In this document: positions 54,020-62,939 of the stretch, in pieces
Layout of the letters: each line of letters opens with the position of its first letter
Position numbering within the stretch: position 1 is the first letter of the stretch
Source: Acidisarcina sp.
GTDB taxonomy: Bacteria > Acidobacteriota > Terriglobia > Terriglobales > Acidobacteriaceae
Reading direction: 5' to 3'
Assembly (NCBI GenBank): GCA_035539175.1
Contig: DATLIY010000007.1
Coordinates: forward strand, 620,001 to 684,000
Length of the DNA stretch: 64,000 nucleotides
Made by a program: the position numbers and the translations under genes
Notes under the pieces: generated by a model
Seen by the model: the letters and a program-made list of their open reading frames with translations, nothing else
Told to the model about the DNA's origin: nothing
The model's database searches: none

Positions 54020-54838
54020 TTAGGATGCACTCATCGTCACAGATGCGAGGATGCGATGCAGTTCGCGGACTCCATCGGTCAGGCAAGCCGGGCCTGGTTG
54101 AAGGATGTGGGACGAAGGTATTTCGTACACGTGCCCGTTACGAACTGCCGGGATCTTATCCCATCCAGCGCGCGAACAGATGCTCTCCTTCTTCACCTTC
54201 ATCCCGCACCAAGAAGCAATGATGACATCGGGGTTTCGTTTTATCACCTGCTCAGGAAATACAACTCTGTCCTTGGCTTTAGGAGCCTTGCGGAGTTCGG
54301 GGAAGATCGGCTCACCACCAGCAATTTCGATCAGTTCCTCTACCCAACCGATTCCACTGATGATGGGATCGTTCCACTCTTCGAAGAAGACCCGCGGCCT
54401 GCGTGCAAACTCTGCCGCGGCGTTCGCAATACCTTGTAACTCCATTTCATATGCGGCGATGAGCTGCCTTCCCTTGTCCTGCTGGTTCACCAGGCGAGCT
54501 ATCAAAGCGATGAATTCAAAGATCTCAGAGACGCTCCGCTGATTGAAGTTGAGCACCGGGAGGCCGCGCTGGATCGCCTCCTTCGTGATCTCCGCCTGCA
54601 CATCGGAATATGTGATGATGAGGTCGGGATCCAGCTTCTCGATGGCCTCGAAGTTGGCATCCCGGAATGTTGACACCCGCGGTTTACTCCTCACCTCCGG
54701 CGGGCGCGTGGAGAAACCCGAGACGCCAACAATGCGTTCCTGTTCCCCCATGAGATACAGCAATTCACTCGCTTCGTCGGAAAGGCAAACGATACGCGAA
54801 GGAAACGCTTGAGACTTTGCTGCGAATGTCAGATCCAA
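54020..54838 (-). CDS. btuF: Cobalamin-binding-like periplasmic-fold protein (BtuF family), no signal peptide
   Basis: 272 residues from TTG 54838, with GGAGG 7 bases upstream. The class III substrate-binding fold is intact: RIVCLSDEASELLYLMGEQERIVG, NFEAIEKLDPDLIITYSDVQ, VFPEQVIKRNPDVIIASWCG. It terminates a cobalamin operon, so corrinoid binding is probable. The predicted protein begins MDLTFAAKSQAFPSRIV and has no secretion signal or lipobox, unlike E. coli BtuF; either the start is further upstream (no support seen) or it acts in the cytoplasm. Confidence 0.85.
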   Translation of the reverse strand: MDLTFAAKSQAFPSRIVCLSDEASELLYLMGEQERIVGVSGFSTRPPEVRSKPRVSTFRDANFEAIEKLDPDLIITYSDVQAEITKEAIQRGLPVLNFNQRSVSEIFEFIALIARLVNQQDKGRQLIAAYEMELQGIANAAAEFARRPRVFFEEWNDPIISGIGWVEELIEIAGGEPIFPELRKAPKAKDRVVFPEQVIKRNPDVIIASWCGMKVKKESICSRAGWDKIPAVRNGHVYEIPSSHILQPGPACLTDGVRELHRILASVTMSAS

Positions 54839-54855
54839 TACTTTGCCTCCAGAGT

Positions 54856-55971
54856 TTATGCAGGACAGTTCAACACGGCATCAAGAGCCCCAATGAGCCG
54901 CTCGTTATCGTCCCTTCCACGCACCGCGATACGAAAATACGTTTCATCGAGATCTTCAAACGTGGCGCAATTCCGTACTACGATTCCATGATCGAGGATG
55001 AGCCGTTCCCACACATCCTGATTTCGCTGCGCGTGGGCGAGGCGACACAGGAGAAAATTCGCCCGGCTCGGATACACATTCAGGCCCAGTGCGCTGAGTG
55101 CCGCACGCAGCACCTCTCGCTCGCTCTGGTTGCGGGCAACTGTGCTCGCAATGTAAGTAGTGTCTTCCACAGCCGCAATGGCCGCGATCGAAGCGAGCGT
55201 TGAGACAGACCACGGATCCAGAAGGCGAGAAATCCCCACTACGAGATGCTGCGGAGCAAGCATATAGGCCGCGCGCAGTCCCGCCATCGCAAAGAACTTG
55301 GTAACGGAGCGGAAAACGATCAGATGGTTCGCCTCCAGCACGTGCATAGAAAAGCTCTCCTCCGGAACGAAATCAATAAACGCTTCATCGAGCAGAACGC
55401 GAATGCCGTAAGTCTCTGCCAGTTGCACGAGCACGTGCACTTCATCACTTCGAAGCGTTGCGCCCGTGGGATTATGCGGATTGGTTAGGATGAGCGCGTC
55501 GCATCCCCGCTCAGCGGAATGCATCACGAGCTGTTTCAGATCGGGCTGGAAATTCGTTTCGTCCTTGAGGCGATATGTCTCGGGAATTACACCCTCGCGG
55601 TGAAGGATGCGGCGGTATTCCCCAAACGCAGGAACTGGAAGCATGCACTTCCGTGCTTCGATAGCGCGAAGCGTAGCCGCGAGGAGCGGCACCATGCCGT
55701 GGGCAACCAGAACGTTGTGAACGGAAACCCCGGCATAGCTCGCCAGTTTCGCACGCAGTTCATGCGATTCGAGATCTGGATATGCGCGGAGGCGCTCCAA
55801 ATCGCAAAGTGCATCGGCTAGAGCCTCCAGTACGCGGGGCGAAGGCCCATCCGGAAAGATGCTGGCGCTGAAGTCCAGCAGCCTGGACTCGGGAATGGAG
55901 AACCGCGCCGCAATCGCGCGCAACTGGCCACCATGTTCCGGGAGAAGAGCGGTGCTTGAATGGCTAACCAT
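54856..55971 (-). CDS. cobD: Threonine-phosphate decarboxylase / CobD-type PLP enzyme
   Basis: 371 residues from ATG 55971, which has AGGAGG close upstream and overlaps the end of cbiB. Fold-type I PLP enzyme: PEHGGQLRAIAARF, LILTNPHNPTGATL and PLP-binding Lys in SVTKFFAMAGLRAAYM, related to histidinol-phosphate aminotransferase. In the cobalamin pathway CobD decarboxylates L-threonine-O-phosphate to 1-aminopropan-2-ol phosphate, which CbiB attaches to cobyric acid. The position next to cbiB makes this assignment strong over a histidine-biosynthetic role. A source of threonine phosphate is required. Confidence 0.88.
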   Translation of the reverse strand: MVSHSSTALLPEHGGQLRAIAARFSIPESRLLDFSASIFPDGPSPRVLEALADALCDLERLRAYPDLESHELRAKLASYAGVSVHNVLVAHGMVPLLAATLRAIEARKCMLPVPAFGEYRRILHREGVIPETYRLKDETNFQPDLKQLVMHSAERGCDALILTNPHNPTGATLRSDEVHVLVQLAETYGIRVLLDEAFIDFVPEESFSMHVLEANHLIVFRSVTKFFAMAGLRAAYMLAPQHLVVGISRLLDPWSVSTLASIAAIAAVEDTTYIASTVARNQSEREVLRAALSALGLNVYPSRANFLLCRLAHAQRNQDVWERLILDHGIVVRNCATFEDLDETYFRIAVRGRDDNERLIGALDAVLNCPA

Positions 55972-56917
55972 TGCTCCTCCTGGCCAGCGCGAGGCAGCCG
56001 AAAGCAAAGCCCAGCAAGGACGCTACAGCGGTAATATGCAGGGCTCTGCGGGCTGCCCTGGCATCCGGGGTTGGAAGTCCGGCTCCAAGCAAAGGCGTTT
56101 CAACGCGTGCACCACTGTATTGATTCACACCGCCTAGTTGAACTCCCAGCGCGCCCGCCATAGCACTCTCGGGCTGCCCCGCGTTGGGGCTCGCATGCTT
56201 TCGCGCATCGCACCACCAGGTTCTCCATGCGGGCTTATACCTACCGCGATAAAGAAGCGCTGCGGCTCCGCAGATCAGAATTGCGGAAATGCGAGAAGGA
56301 ACGAGGTTAGCTACATCGTCCAGGCGTGCTGCAGCTTTTCCAAACCACTCGTATCTCTCATCGCGGTGACCGATCATCGAATCCAACGTGTTCGTTGCCT
56401 TGTAAGCCATCGCCAGTGGAACACCGCCGAGCGTGAGATAAAACAGCGGCGCAATGATTCCATCGCACAGGCTCTCCGCAAGGGTTTCGATAACGGCGCG
56501 AGCAATTTCGTTCGCACTCAGAGTGGCGGTATCACGTCCCACGATGCGCGCAAGTTGCCGGCGCGCAGCATCGAGATCGGATTCATCGAGCAACCTTACG
56601 ACCGCTCCAGCTTCATCCAGCAAGTTGCGCGTGGCCAGACAGCTTGCTGCCAGCCAAATCTCGGCAGCCCGTCCAAGCGGCGCATTGCATCCTTTGGCGT
56701 TTTTAAGCAGCTTCGATGCCGAGCATGCAGACCCCAGGACCACAACCCCCGTCAGCAGAGTTCCACCAACGAACTCGGCAGATCGTCCTTCGCCACGCAG
56801 CATCCACTCCCCGGTTTGGATAACATGTCCGATGCCCCTCACGGGGTGCGGGAGAGACTCGGGATCACCGAGTACCCAATCCAGAAGATACGACGCCGTT
56901 AGTGTCCCGACGCGCAT
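55964..56917 (-). CDS. cbiB: Adenosylcobinamide-phosphate synthase CbiB
   Basis: 317 residues, membrane protein with several helices. YLLDWVLGDPESLPHPVRGIGH, SLCDGIIAPLFYLTLGGVPLAMAYKATNTLDSMIG and AGALGVQLGG are CbiB signatures. It couples cobyric acid to aminopropanol (phosphate) from CobD. Its start overlaps the cobQ end by about 19 bases, and it overlaps cobD, so the three are translated together. Symbol convention: cobD in Pseudomonas, cbiB in Salmonella. Confidence 0.94.
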   Translation of the reverse strand: MRVGTLTASYLLDWVLGDPESLPHPVRGIGHVIQTGEWMLRGEGRSAEFVGGTLLTGVVVLGSACSASKLLKNAKGCNAPLGRAAEIWLAASCLATRNLLDEAGAVVRLLDESDLDAARRQLARIVGRDTATLSANEIARAVIETLAESLCDGIIAPLFYLTLGGVPLAMAYKATNTLDSMIGHRDERYEWFGKAAARLDDVANLVPSRISAILICGAAALLYRGRYKPAWRTWWCDARKHASPNAGQPESAMAGALGVQLGGVNQYSGARVETPLLGAGLPTPDARAARRALHITAVASLLGFAFGCLALARRSNG

Positions 56918-58482
56918 GATCTATCCTTTCGCGCATCGGCTGGCCACTTTAAGCCGACAAATCCTAGTAAGCGGCTGATGTCAACAGAGCTTGTAACTGT
57001 ATGCGCCAGACGTTCAAATTCGCGTTCCCGAAGCTGCTTCCATGCAAGCATTTTCGCTGGTGCTAGACCGCACGCCGAGCGGGCAGCGCACAGGAAGGCG
57101 TGACGAAATGCATCCTGCTGAAAGATCGCGTGCAGGTAGGTGCCAGCCACACGGCCACTTCGACTTACGCATCCATCCAGCACCACGTCGCGTATATTTC
57201 CGCTGCGAGAAATACGAGACAGCGGAAGCGCCCCCTCCAGATATTCCGTTTCTCCTACATGGATTTCATAACCCTGCACGGTCGCGCATTCCAGCGATTC
57301 TCCAAACAGGCTGGAGACGGCCAGATCTCCGGCAGCTTCGCGCGTGACCTTCTCTGCATTCATTCTCGTGCGGATCGGAAGCAGGCCCAGCCCTTGCTCC
57401 GTTCCTTCCGTTTCCACTTCGTATGGATCGTCGATGGAGGCTCCAAGCATCTGCATGCCGCCGCATATCCCAAATAGCAATGCACTATCCGACCTTGATC
57501 GAATGGCCTCGCCCAATCCGTTGGCTCGCATCCAGCGAAGGTCGCTCACGGTTTGTTTCGAACCGGGCAGGATAATCAGATCGGCAGCATGCAACTCTTC
57601 CCGCTTCTGACAGAAGCGTGCATCGACGGAAGGCTCCGCCAGAATCGGATCGAAATCCGTGAAGTTGGAGATAGACGGAAATTGTACGATTGCGATGCGC
57701 AAACGCCGCTCAGGCGAGTCATCCACGCTCCAACGTGCTCTTCCTAATGAATCGAGCGCCACGCTGTCTTCTTCGTCCAGGCGCAGGTCTGGCATGTATG
57801 GAATCACCCCGAGGCACGGCTTTCCAATACGTTCTTCGGCCTGGCGAATGCCGGGCAAAAGAAGACGCAGGTCGCCCCGGAATTTATTGATCACGAATCC
57901 GTCGATCAGGTCTCGCTCGGCGGGTTCAAGAAGTGCAAGCGTTCCGAAGATCGAAGCGAACACACCGCCTCGATCGATGTCTCCCACGAGAATGCAGCGT
58001 GCATGCGCCAACTGTGCCATGCGCAGGTTCGCTATATCCCGGTCCTTGAGATTGATCTCAGCCGGAGAACCCGCTCCCTCCAGAACCATCAATTCATATT
58101 GGGCGGCGAGGATCTCGTAACTATCTTGAACAAGCGGGAGAAGCTCCTCATTCCTGCGGTGGAAATAGTCTTCCGCCGAGAATTGGGCGAAGATTTTTCC
58201 TCTCACGATCACCTGCGACGCCGTGTCGCTGGAAGGCTTGAGGAGCACGGGATTCATATGCACCGAAGCGGGTATGCCGGCGGCCTCAGCCTGCAATGCC
58301 TGGGCCCGCCCGATCTCCAGCCCCTCCGGTGTGGCAGCGGAGTTCAATGACATGTTCTGTGCCTTGAAGGGCGCTACACGAAACCCCGCTTGCGAAAATG
58401 CCCGGCAGAGAGCCGCCGTAATCAGAGACTTGCCGACGTGCGAGCCGGTTCCCAGCACCATGATCGCGGGAGTACGCGTCAT
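56899..58482 (-). CDS. cobQ: Cobyric acid synthase (CobQ/CbiP)
   Basis: About 527 residues from ATG 58482, overlapping the bluB stop (ATGA). N-terminal AAA/dethiobiotin-synthetase-like domain with MVLGTGSHVGKSLITAALCR, FAPFKAQNMS-type stretch, then a glutamine amidotransferase domain with nucleophile in LLFGICGGMQMLG and His in GTYLHAIFQQ. It amidates four carboxylates of adenosylcobyrinic a,c-diamide using glutamine and ATP. Its presence shows the cell can work on corrinoids upstream of cobinamide, not only salvage cobinamide. Confidence 0.95.
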   Translation of the reverse strand: MTRTPAIMVLGTGSHVGKSLITAALCRAFSQAGFRVAPFKAQNMSLNSAATPEGLEIGRAQALQAEAAGIPASVHMNPVLLKPSSDTASQVIVRGKIFAQFSAEDYFHRRNEELLPLVQDSYEILAAQYELMVLEGAGSPAEINLKDRDIANLRMAQLAHARCILVGDIDRGGVFASIFGTLALLEPAERDLIDGFVINKFRGDLRLLLPGIRQAEERIGKPCLGVIPYMPDLRLDEEDSVALDSLGRARWSVDDSPERRLRIAIVQFPSISNFTDFDPILAEPSVDARFCQKREELHAADLIILPGSKQTVSDLRWMRANGLGEAIRSRSDSALLFGICGGMQMLGASIDDPYEVETEGTEQGLGLLPIRTRMNAEKVTREAAGDLAVSSLFGESLECATVQGYEIHVGETEYLEGALPLSRISRSGNIRDVVLDGCVSRSGRVAGTYLHAIFQQDAFRHAFLCAARSACGLAPAKMLAWKQLREREFERLAHTVTSSVDISRLLGFVGLKWPADARKDRSCASGH

Positions 58483-59147
58483 CGCTGGAGCGCGCTCCAC
58501 GCCTGGTTAAACGTTTCATGCCGGAGAACCTCTTCAAGATTCAGCCTGCGTTCCCAGCCCGCTTGCTCGAGTTCCGGTTCAGGCGCAAAGTTCTTTACGA
58601 ATCCCATGCAGAAGTAGCCGACCAGAGTCATCGAGGCAGGAATTTTCAGGACTGCCTTCACCCGCTCAGGGTGAAGGATGCTCACCCAGCCAACTCCCAC
58701 TCCTTCGGCGCGCGCGGCGAGCCAAAGATTCTGAATTGCGCAGACAGCCGAGTAGAGCGCTGTCTCAGGCATCGTGTGCCTCCCAAGTGAGTGGCCTCGG
58801 GAGCTATCGCTATCGCAAACTACGCACAAGTTCACGGGTGCTGTCAGAATTCCCTGCAATGTAAGTCGAGAGTAAAGTTGCTCACGCTCACCAGAGTAGG
58901 TCTGGTGCTCCTGCGCGCTTGCGTCCTGGAAGATTTCGAAGATTTCCTCCCGGATAGTGCGGGACTCAATCACGAGGAAGCGCCAGGGCTGCATGAGCCC
59001 CACCGATGGAGCCTGATGAGCCGCCCCGAGCAACCGAAGCAGAAGATCCTGCGGCAACGGGTCTGGTAAAAAATCTGAGCGCACGTCGCGCCGCTCGCGG
59101 ATGGCCCGATATACGCCTGCCCGCTCCTCACTCGAAAAGTTCTTCAT
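58479..59147 (-). CDS. bluB: 5,6-dimethylbenzimidazole synthase (BluB)
   Basis: 222 residues, a nitroreductase-fold flavin enzyme: YRAIRERRDVRSDFLPDPLP, HQAPSVGLMQPWRFLVIES, EGVGVGWVSILHPERVK. BluB fragments FMN with O2 to give 5,6-dimethylbenzimidazole, the lower ligand of cobalamin. ATG 59147 is chosen because GAGG lies 8 bases upstream and its start overlaps the pduO stop; ATG 59153 and GTG 59165 are alternatives. Ends overlapping cobQ. Presence implies aerobic lower-ligand synthesis, consistent with cobT in the same operon. Confidence 0.93.
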   Translation of the reverse strand: MKNFSSEERAGVYRAIRERRDVRSDFLPDPLPQDLLLRLLGAAHQAPSVGLMQPWRFLVIESRTIREEIFEIFQDASAQEHQTYSGEREQLYSRLTLQGILTAPVNLCVVCDSDSSRGHSLGRHTMPETALYSAVCAIQNLWLAARAEGVGVGWVSILHPERVKAVLKIPASMTLVGYFCMGFVKNFAPEPELEQAGWERRLNLEEVLRHETFNQAWSALQR

Positions 59148-59722
59148 CACCATGCCCTCGACCACCGTGCTCCGGGATTCTGCGCATCGCGCAGTCTTGA
59201 GTCCACGCCTGCTTCTACCTCAAGCAAACGTCCGTACAGCCATATCAAATCGGAAAGCCGGTTCAAATACGCCAACACATTTGGGTCGACATAAGCGCCA
59301 GACTCGATAAAACGCACCACGGTCCGCTCTGCTCGTCGGCAAGCCGTGCGAGCCATCTCGTATGCCGCTGCTTCCGGATGGGCGCCGGGCAAAGACCAAT
59401 CGGAGATCAGCCCCTCAGTTGCCTCGATCTTGTGGACCATTTCCGTCAGCCAGTTCACATCCTCATTTGTGATTAACGGCGGCTGCTTCCTGCTATCCGG
59501 CGGTGTCGCCAGATTTGAGCCAAGGCGAAAAAGCGAACGCTGAATTTCTTCCGTCCATCCCTTGATCTCGGCGTTCTGGCAGATGCTTCGCGCAAATCCC
59601 AGCACCGTATTCAATTCGTCCACCGTTCCGTAGGTCTCCACCCGCAGGTCGGATTTAGACACGCGGACTCCGCCAGCCAGGCTCGTCTGGCCGGTATCAC
59701 CGCGCTTGGTTGCAATGCTCAT
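59147..59722 (-). CDS. pduO: PduO-type cob(I)alamin adenosyltransferase
   Basis: About 191 residues from ATG 59722, with AAGGAG 6 bases upstream. Signature TKRGDTGQTSLAGG at the N-terminus, RTACRRAERTVVRF and YLNRLSDLIWLYGRLLEV near the C-terminus are diagnostic of the PduO/MMAB ATP:corrinoid adenosyltransferase. It adds the 5'-deoxyadenosyl group to Co(I) corrinoids. It overlaps the 3' end of the unknown gene at 59697 by 26 bases and bluB by one base, so it is part of the operon. Confidence 0.94.
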   Translation of the reverse strand: MSIATKRGDTGQTSLAGGVRVSKSDLRVETYGTVDELNTVLGFARSICQNAEIKGWTEEIQRSLFRLGSNLATPPDSRKQPPLITNEDVNWLTEMVHKIEATEGLISDWSLPGAHPEAAAYEMARTACRRAERTVVRFIESGAYVDPNVLAYLNRLSDLIWLYGRLLEVEAGVDSRLRDAQNPGARWSRAW

Positions 59723-60551
59723 ACTCTGCTCCTTGCCCATCTTCGGGACCTGACAATTCAAACTCTTCCCTGATCTCGATGCGAATCACCTTTCGTCTTG
59801 GAGGACGACGCCAGCGCACCACAAAATCGACGGATAGAAAATCCGTGACAAGCGGTGGCCGATGACTGAAGAGAACCTCTTCCGGGAAAAAATATGGCTG
59901 ATTTGCACCCAACTCCTCGAGAGTGCGGGCGTGCACGATCACTGCAGGCACTTCAAAGACACCTGCGCGCATCAGACGATATGCCCGGTGATAGCCATCT
60001 CGAAGAAACCAGCGTCCTCTATAGCAACCAACTTCCATGAAGGGGCTGCCGTGGTGAACCTTCAATCCAAAAGTCTCCGCGTCTTCGGAGAGCGCATGCA
60101 ATCGCACGGTGAGATCGGGATTTTCTGAAGTCAGTGTCAGACCGGTGCCGTGCGACCTATGAGTGAAGCTCGACCTGCGACTCGGAGGCAAGGCCACTTC
60201 AATGCGCTTCGGCCAGTCCACGAATTGTTTCTTTTCCGTGATCTCGTGCCGCAGAACTAATCGGCGCTGGAAGCTCACAAGCCGACGAAGATCCACGACG
60301 CCGAGCGTCCAATCGAGCCCCTGCAACTCCACTTGCAAGTCGCTGCGTTCCGCAATTTGGGTCAGAGCCTTCTGAACTTCTTCCGGGACATCCTCTACGA
60401 CTGCCGCGCGCGAGTTCCATTCAGGAAGCGATGCAAGAACCTCCTCGACATGCGCCTGCGCTCGCTCCACCACTTCAGTAAAAACGGGGCGGTCGAGATT
60501 CTCATCGAAGCCCCAGGTGTCAATCTCGAGGATCAGGTTCTCGCGAATCAT
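59697..60551 (-). CDS. Uncharacterised protein in the cobalamin operon with a ParB/Srx-like motif
   Basis: 284 residues, no signal peptide. The start overlaps the cobC stop (ATGA) and the end overlaps pduO, so it is translationally embedded in the operon. The only motif I recognise is at 173-207: EVGCYRGRWFLRDGYHRAYR, then AGVFEVPAVIV, whose DGxHR..A...G...VPAVIV pattern matches ParB/sulfiredoxin-fold proteins. That fold includes free-serine kinases (SerK, SbnI) as well as DNA-binding ParB. The N-terminal ~100 residues are alpha-rich and acidic, and the C-terminal 45 residues are charged. No known cobalamin enzyme matches. A kinase role, making L-threonine phosphate for CobD, is a hypothesis. 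Confidence 0.75.
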   Translation of the reverse strand: MIRENLILEIDTWGFDENLDRPVFTEVVERAQAHVEEVLASLPEWNSRAAVVEDVPEEVQKALTQIAERSDLQVELQGLDWTLGVVDLRRLVSFQRRLVLRHEITEKKQFVDWPKRIEVALPPSRRSSFTHRSHGTGLTLTSENPDLTVRLHALSEDAETFGLKVHHGSPFMEVGCYRGRWFLRDGYHRAYRLMRAGVFEVPAVIVHARTLEELGANQPYFFPEEVLFSHRPPLVTDFLSVDFVVRWRRPPRRKVIRIEIREEFELSGPEDGQGAEYEHCNQAR

Positions 60552-61111
60552 CCCACCCCCAAATGCAGCCGCGAGAGGTCGACGGCGGAGCCATACTCAG
60601 CTGAGGCTCGATGCGCCTCTTCTGCGGAGAGACCATGCACTTCGCTCAACGCTGTTCGGATAACTCCGCCATGCGTCACGGCTAACAGCGCCTGCGATTC
60701 GGCCTGGTCAATAAGAAACGCCATCTCACGTTTCACGCGATCGAGGAAGTTTTTATAGCTTTCGCCGGACTGAATCACTCCCGCTGGAAAGCGTTCTACC
60801 CAGGCACGCGACTCCGCCGGAAAACAACGCTCGATCTCCTGCCACGACAAGCCCTCCCACTGCCCAAAACAGATTTCGCGCAGGTCCGGACGCACCTTCA
60901 CGGGAACAGCGAAATGCGCCGCGATGATGGCGGCTGACTGTCGTGCGCGAAGAAGATCGCTGGTATATACCACTTCCGGAGGTACGTGCAACAAGGATGC
61001 AGCGCGCTCGATCTGGGCCCGTCCTCCGTCGTTCAACGGCGGATCGGAGTGCCCACAAAACCGCCCAGCCATGTCGGTTGCCCCGTGACGCATGAGAATG
61101 AACGCTTTCAT
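60548..61111 (-). CDS. cobC: Histidine phosphatase, probable alpha-ribazole-5'-phosphate phosphatase
   Basis: 187 residues from ATG 61111 (overlaps the cobS end). Phosphoglycerate-mutase-like: LMRHGATDMAGRF holds the catalytic RHG motif, DLLRARQSAAIIA, EICFGQWEGLSWQEIE, and TALLAV-type THGGVIRTAL with the second His. In Salmonella CobC removes the phosphate from alpha-ribazole phosphate (or from AdoCbl phosphate). It sits between cobS and the unknown gene, all overlapping. General phosphatase families look alike, so the cobalamin role rests on context. Confidence 0.88.
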   Translation of the reverse strand: MKAFILMRHGATDMAGRFCGHSDPPLNDGGRAQIERAASLLHVPPEVVYTSDLLRARQSAAIIAAHFAVPVKVRPDLREICFGQWEGLSWQEIERCFPAESRAWVERFPAGVIQSGESYKNFLDRVKREMAFLIDQAESQALLAVTHGGVIRTALSEVHGLSAEEAHRASAEYGSAVDLSRLHLGVG

Positions 61112-61854
61112 CGCACCCACGCTCCGCAAAAATATACCGCAATCTCGGAAAGCTGGATCGTGGCGCCCATGCAGTCGCCGGTAATTCCTCCAAGGCGACG
61201 CTGATAGTAGACCCCGCTTGCAGCAGTCAGGATTGTGACGGCAACGATGGGCTCCCATGCCAGGGAACGCAGAAACCAGAAGGCAAGCGCCAGGCCTAGA
61301 ACTGCGCCAAATGTCGTCGTGGACCAGGAAACTCCACCCGCAATTCGGCCGCCCTGGCCTTCAGGTCCCCTTGCGGATTTCAGCAGAGCGCCTAAAGGCA
61401 GAGGAGTGCACCGCGCGAGCACATGAGCTGAGATCAGATAGTGGATCACCGCATCGGCAGGGATGGTTGCCAGCAGCAGAACACGGCTGCCAAGAGACAG
61501 GATGAGCGCAAGCGCTCCGAAGCTTCCGATGCGGCTGTCCTTCATAATGCGCAATCTGTCTTCGCGCGTCCATCCTCCGCCAAAAGCATCGGCGCAGTCG
61601 GCCAGTCCATCTTCATGCAGACCGCCAGTAATCATCACAATGGCAAGTACTGCAATGAGTGCCGCCAGCAGTCTCCCAAGATGCGCGACTACAAGCATGT
61701 ACGCCAATGCAGCCACGCCGCCCACCAGCAGCCCAACCGCCGGAAACCATGCCGATGCACGACTCAATCGCGAGGGATCGAGGCCGTTGAAGCGGACGGG
61801 CACACGCGTCATGAATTGCACCGCAAGCGCGATGTCCTGAAGGAGACAGATCAT
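61108..61854 (-). CDS. cobS: Adenosylcobinamide-GDP ribazoletransferase (cobalamin synthase)
   Basis: 248 residues from ATG 61854, overlapping the cobT stop by ATGA; the longer frame upstream runs inside cobT and is rejected. Membrane protein with the signature GGLHEDGLADCADAFGGG and ILKDSRIG-like RIMKDSRIGSFGALAL. It joins AdoCbi-GDP with alpha-ribazole (phosphate) in the last step of cobalamin assembly, at the inner membrane. Confidence 0.95.
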   Translation of the reverse strand: MICLLQDIALAVQFMTRVPVRFNGLDPSRLSRASAWFPAVGLLVGGVAALAYMLVVAHLGRLLAALIAVLAIVMITGGLHEDGLADCADAFGGGWTREDRLRIMKDSRIGSFGALALILSLGSRVLLLATIPADAVIHYLISAHVLARCTPLPLGALLKSARGPEGQGGRIAGGVSWSTTTFGAVLGLALAFWFLRSLAWEPIVAVTILTAASGVYYQRRLGGITGDCMGATIQLSEIAVYFCGAWVR

Positions 61855-62939
61855 GCGCTCGCCCCACTTATGCCTGCCGACCCGAAGGTGGCGACCTCGA
61901 AGTACAGGCGCAGCGCCGATTCGAGGATCGGGAATGCGAGAACAGCCCCCGTGCCTTCGCCGAGCCGCATGTTGAGGCGCAACACGGGATCGATGCCCAG
62001 ATGACGCAGCAGAAGGCGGTGCCCCGGCTCCTGGGAGCAATGCCCTGCCACAAGGTAATCCTTCACGTTTGGTGCGAGTGCTGCGGCAATCGCAGCAGCG
62101 GCGGTAGAGATGAATCCGTCGCACACCACAATCATCCGATGCTGCGCCGCTCCCACAACAAAGCCGGTCATCGCGGCGATTTCAAGTCCTCCAACGCACT
62201 GCAGCACCTCAAGGGCAGACGCATGCGAGCCTTCCGGGAAATGCTTCCGCAGGGCTCGGCGAATTACGTCCAGCTTGCGAATCCTTCCAGCATCATCGAG
62301 CCCGGTACCGGCGCCGGTTACCTCCGCCGGATCACACTGCGTCAGCATGGCCGCGATGGCGCTTGCTGCAGTCGTATTTCCAATGCCCATTTCTCCTGCG
62401 ACTACCAGGTCTCTTCCCTGTGTGTGGGCTTCGTCGGCTAGTGCCAGCCCAGCGCTAAGTGCCGCGTTCATCTCCTCATCGGTCATCGCCGGCTCTTCCA
62501 GAAAATTGCGGCTTCCTCGCCGCACCTTCATGGCTCGTAATCCGGGGCTCTCGTCAAAATCCGCGTCAACTCCGGTATCCACCACGGTCAACGCTGCTCC
62601 ATGTTGTCGAGCCAGCACATTGATCGCTGCTCCACCCTGAAGAAAATTCATCACCATTTGCGCGGTTACTTTAGACGGATAGGCGCTCACGCCGGCGCGC
62701 GCCACACCATGATCGGCAGCGAATACGTATATCGCTTTCCGCAACGGAAGCTCGACGCCTTCTCCGCGAATCGCAATCAACTGGGCGGCGATCGTCTCGA
62801 GTTGCCCCAGGCTTCCCAACGGCTTCGTCAACTGATCGAGATGACGCGCGGCCTTTGCCAGATCCGCCTGGTCGAGGGGCTGAATAGATTCCGCGAGGAC
62901 GCGAATGCGCTCGACTGTGGAAGGTTGCGAAAGCTTCAT
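61851..62939 (-). CDS. cobT: Nicotinate-nucleotide:dimethylbenzimidazole phosphoribosyltransferase
   Basis: 362 residues. Signatures: TKPLGSLGQLETIAAQL, FAADHGVARAGVSAYPSKVT, GEMGIGNTTAASAI and, near the C-terminus, MRLGEGTGAVLAFPIL with the catalytic Glu. Makes alpha-ribazole phosphate from the base supplied by BluB. Both ends overlap neighbours (btuD and cobS) by 4 bases. Confidence 0.96.
   Translation of the reverse strand: MKLSQPSTVERIRVLAESIQPLDQADLAKAARHLDQLTKPLGSLGQLETIAAQLIAIRGEGVELPLRKAIYVFAADHGVARAGVSAYPSKVTAQMVMNFLQGGAAINVLARQHGAALTVVDTGVDADFDESPGLRAMKVRRGSRNFLEEPAMTDEEMNAALSAGLALADEAHTQGRDLVVAGEMGIGNTTAASAIAAMLTQCDPAEVTGAGTGLDDAGRIRKLDVIRRALRKHFPEGSHASALEVLQCVGGLEIAAMTGFVVGAAQHRMIVVCDGFISTAAAAIAAALAPNVKDYLVAGHCSQEPGHRLLLRHLGIDPVLRLNMRLGEGTGAVLAFPILESALRLYFEVATFGSAGISGASA

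Noticed and set aside
53923-54222. 99-codon plus-strand frame before and across the end of the BtuF gene
   Set aside because: Overlaps the BtuF coding region in antisense, with no ribosome site and basic low-complexity composition.
61861-62124. Long N-terminal extension of cobS into cobT
   Set aside because: The extension is Arg/Cys/Pro-rich noise inside cobT; the ATGA overlap at 61854 and the MICLLQDIALAVQF start match the family.
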